Source: Gammaproteobacteria bacterium (GTDB lineage Bacteria; Pseudomonadota; Gammaproteobacteria; Arenicellales; Spongiicolonaceae). From it: a DNA stretch of 6,990 nucleotides. The notes below the pieces were generated by a model. It saw only the letters and a list, made by a program, of their open reading frames with translations. It did no database searches and was not told the origin of the DNA. The stretch is taken from NCBI GenBank assembly GCA_007570945.1, contig RKSH01000178.1, positions 1-6,990 of the forward strand, given 5' to 3'. This document shows positions 6,136 through 6,990 of the stretch, in pieces. A program made the position numbers and the translations under genes. Each line of letters begins with the position of its first letter. Position 1 is the first letter of the stretch.

Positions 6136-6161
6136 ACATCCACGGGCAGGATGGGTATTTT
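6133..6161 (+). promoter_or_regulatory. Sigma70-like promoter of the lipoprotein gene
   Basis: A consensus -35 box TTGACA (6133-6138) is followed after the optimal 17 bp by a -10-like TATTTT (6156-6161, 4 of 6 consensus bases). Transcription would start near 6167-6169 and run into the lipoprotein gene at 6346, leaving a leader of about 178 nt. The first three bases of the -35 box belong to the last 21-bp repeat unit, so the repeat array ends precisely where the promoter begins and occupies the upstream activator position. The start site is inferred, not measured. Confidence 0.65.
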
Positions 6162-6167
6162 TCGCTT

Positions 6168-6345
6168 CACCAAACGATGCTTACCGCTCCGGCCCGGCCG
6201 GGTGGCTCGCACAAATACAACACCCGGCAAACGGCAGGATTAATTACCCTGCTTCGGGGAATAAGCGGGAATGTCACTTAAGTGTCGTTTGGTAACCGCC
6301 CGGCGTCAGCGTCGGTTACATCAATGACACAGTGGAGACATTCCA
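6168..6345 (+). ncRNA. Structured 5' leader of the lipoprotein gene, riboswitch-like layout
   Basis: The expected first bases of the transcript, 6169-6183 (ACCAAACGATGCTTA), pair with 6279-6293 (TAAGTGTCGTTTGGT) over 15 continuous positions: 13 Watson-Crick pairs and two G-U wobbles. Inside this closing helix lie a perfect 8-bp hairpin, GCCGGGTG (6197-6204) with CACCCGGC (6221-6228), and a 7-bp hairpin with one wobble, CCTGCTT (6248-6254) with AAGCGGG (6263-6269). Downstream, GTAACCG (6292-6298) pairs with CGGTTAC (6313-6319), and GTGTC (6282-6286) can pair with GACAC (6326-6330). This second stem overlaps the 3' strand of the closing helix, so the two folds compete. The ribosome site GGAGA (6334-6338) lies just after. 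It matches no riboswitch class I recognise. A short element with imperfect terminal inverted repeats is an alternative, but I see no target duplication. Confidence 0.55.
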
Positions 6346-6750
6346 ATGAAACACTTTTCCAAACTTGCCGGCCAAATGGCTCAGGCTCTCATTGCAACCT
6401 TGGCCTTGGCCATTCTCTCCGGGTGCGCAGCGACCGGCACCAAGTTGACCGAACAGCAAATTGCACAACTGGAAATCGGCAAAACCACCTACGACCAGGC
6501 AATCGCAATCCTGGGCGAGCCCACAGACGTTGACTTGGACTCCGATGGAAACCGGATACTCGTCTATGAACATACAAAAGCCAAGGCGAAAGGAGTGAAC
6601 TTCATTCCTGTCGTCGGTCTTTTTGCGGGCGGGACCAACACCGAAAGAGACATCACCAAACTTTATTTCGGTAAGGATGGCGTGTTGAAAGACATGATTT
6701 CCCGCCTCGGAATAAAAGGTGACATTAAAACCGGGGTTACCGCGCAATAG
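6346..6750 (+). CDS. Outer-membrane lipoprotein, BamE/OmlA (SmpA)-like domain
   Basis: A 134-residue lipoprotein precursor. The signal peptide has a basic start (MKHFSK), a hydrophobic core (about 14-24, ALIATLALAIL) and the lipobox L24-S-G-C27, giving a mature protein of 108 residues with an acylated Cys27. Residue +2 is alanine, not aspartate, so by the Lol sorting rule it should go to the outer membrane. The mature part has the order expected of a BamE/OmlA-like fold: QLEIGKTTYDQAIAILGEPT (41-60), a strand with GNRILVYEH (68-76), the hydrophobic loop FIPVVGLFAGG (86-96), then KLYFGKDGVLKDM. It may help outer-membrane assembly or envelope integrity, but it lacks context for calling it BamE itself. 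The ATG at 6346 has GGAGA at a 7-bp spacing. The gene has its own promoter and long structured leader, is monocistronic, ends at a terminator, and is visibly less GC-rich than cobN. Confidence 0.85.
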   Translation: MKHFSKLAGQMAQALIATLALAILSGCAATGTKLTEQQIAQLEIGKTTYDQAIAILGEPTDVDLDSDGNRILVYEHTKAKAKGVNFIPVVGLFAGGTNTERDITKLYFGKDGVLKDMISRLGIKGDIKTGVTAQ

Positions 6751-6766
6751 TGCGACAACCCAAACC

Positions 6767-6793
6767 GCCGCCGGCCCCCACCGGCGGCATTTT
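6767..6793 (+). terminator. Rho-independent terminator after the lipoprotein gene
   Basis: A perfect GC-rich stem, GCCGCCGG (6767-6774) with CCGGCGGC (6781-6788), has the loop CCCCCA and is followed by ATTTTCT. It lies 16 bp after the lipoprotein stop. The T-run is short (four), but the stem is strong. The convergent endonuclease gene stops only 2 bp beyond it, so the same hairpin may also end that transcript, although the minus-strand trailing sequence (GGTTTGGG) is poor in T. Confidence 0.8.
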
Positions 6794-6794
6794 C

Positions 6795-6990
6795 TCACCT
6801 CCCCACAAACAAATTCCCATTCCCCTGCACCCGCGCAATGGCCCGGTTGCGGTGCAGTTCCTTGGCCGAGGGGCGGTAGATGCGGTTCCACTCGTGCATG
6901 CGTTTTTTCTGCCGCGGGGTGAGGGCGAGGCCTTGGTATTTGTAACGCTCGGCCATGTAGAGCATGGCGCGGGCGATGGGGCCGCGGGCG
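6795..6990 (-). CDS. Endonuclease I (EndA/DNase I family), C-terminal fragment
   Basis: A minus-strand frame is open from the window edge (first full codon 6989-6987) to a TGA at 6797-6795, giving 64 residues with the N-terminus outside the window. It begins ARGPIARAMLYMAERYKYQG and ends ELHRNRAIARVQGNGNLFVGR. The pattern RG-x-IARA-x-LYM-x-x-RY, then PRQKKRMHEWN, then RNR-x-I-x-x-VQGN-x-N-x-FV is characteristic of the C-terminal half of bacterial endonuclease I, a periplasmic or secreted nonspecific DNA nuclease of the beta-beta-alpha metal type. The catalytic His/Asn region lies upstream and cannot be checked here, nor can a signal peptide. The gene converges on the lipoprotein gene, with 44 bp between the two stop codons. 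It has no evident tie to the cobalamin genes. Its last codons are rich in GGG, as are those of cobN. Confidence 0.83.
   Translation of the reverse strand, partial: ARGPIARAMLYMAERYKYQGLALTPRQKKRMHEWNRIYRPSAKELHRNRAIARVQGNGNLFVGR

Noticed and set aside
5583..6281. A 232-residue plus-strand open frame across the 5'677-6281 region, with SNHHSRR-type heptads
   Set aside because: It overlaps the 50-residue gene in another frame and consists largely of the translated 21-bp array. It has no good start or family resemblance. Frames stay open there because the 21-bp unit is a multiple of three.
6169..6293. Miniature transposable element bounded by 13-of-15 terminal inverted repeats
   Set aside because: No target-site duplication is visible at the edges, the left arm sits at the predicted transcription start, and both mismatches are G-U pairs in RNA, so an RNA leader is favoured. 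It remains possible if further copies exist in the genome.

Overview
The window is GC-rich, tightly packed bacterial DNA. The gene types point to a Proteobacterium, most likely a gammaproteobacterium: a CbtA-type transporter, a DUF1636 protein, CobW, CobN, a BamE/OmlA-like outer-membrane lipoprotein and an endonuclease I. That placement is inference from gene content; no rRNA or other marker gene is present.

Positions 1-5473 are the end of a plus-strand cobalt/cobalamin operon: the C-terminus of CbtA (cobalt uptake), a DUF1636 cysteine-rich protein, CobW (GTP-dependent metal chaperone) and the 1278-residue CobN (large subunit of the aerobic cobaltochelatase). Successive genes overlap by 4 bp (GTGA), overlap by 4 bp (GTGA), and are separated by 3 bp, so they are almost certainly cotranscribed and translationally coupled. 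Together they would bring cobalt into the cell, hand it on and insert it into the corrin ring. CobS and CobT are not in the window. A 50-residue single-pass membrane protein of unknown function (5524-5676) follows, then a strong hairpin (5672-5720).

Positions 5721-6345 contain no credible gene but are not empty. About 5779-6135 is a degenerate direct-repeat array with a 21-bp period. Its two best-preserved blocks are 5800-5883 (ACTGTTTCC type, several units with AACA-N4-TGTT dyads) and 6010-6135 (CAAACCACCATTCCCG type). The same 21-bp unit also occurs inside cobN at 4028-4132, in frame, as heptapeptide repeats in a linker; one cobN unit shares 16 consecutive bases with an intergenic unit. This is a dispersed repeat family of a kind I do not recognise.

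A sigma70-like promoter (TTGACA, 17 bp, TATTTT) begins in the last repeat unit. It would start a leader of about 178 nt whose first bases form a 15-bp helix with bases 6279-6293, enclosing two further hairpins. This looks like a structured regulatory leader. It precedes a lipoprotein gene (6346-6750) with a clear lipobox and a BamE/OmlA-like domain, ended by a hairpin terminator (6767-6793). Converging on that terminator from the minus strand is the C-terminal part of an endonuclease I gene (6795-6990), which runs off the window.
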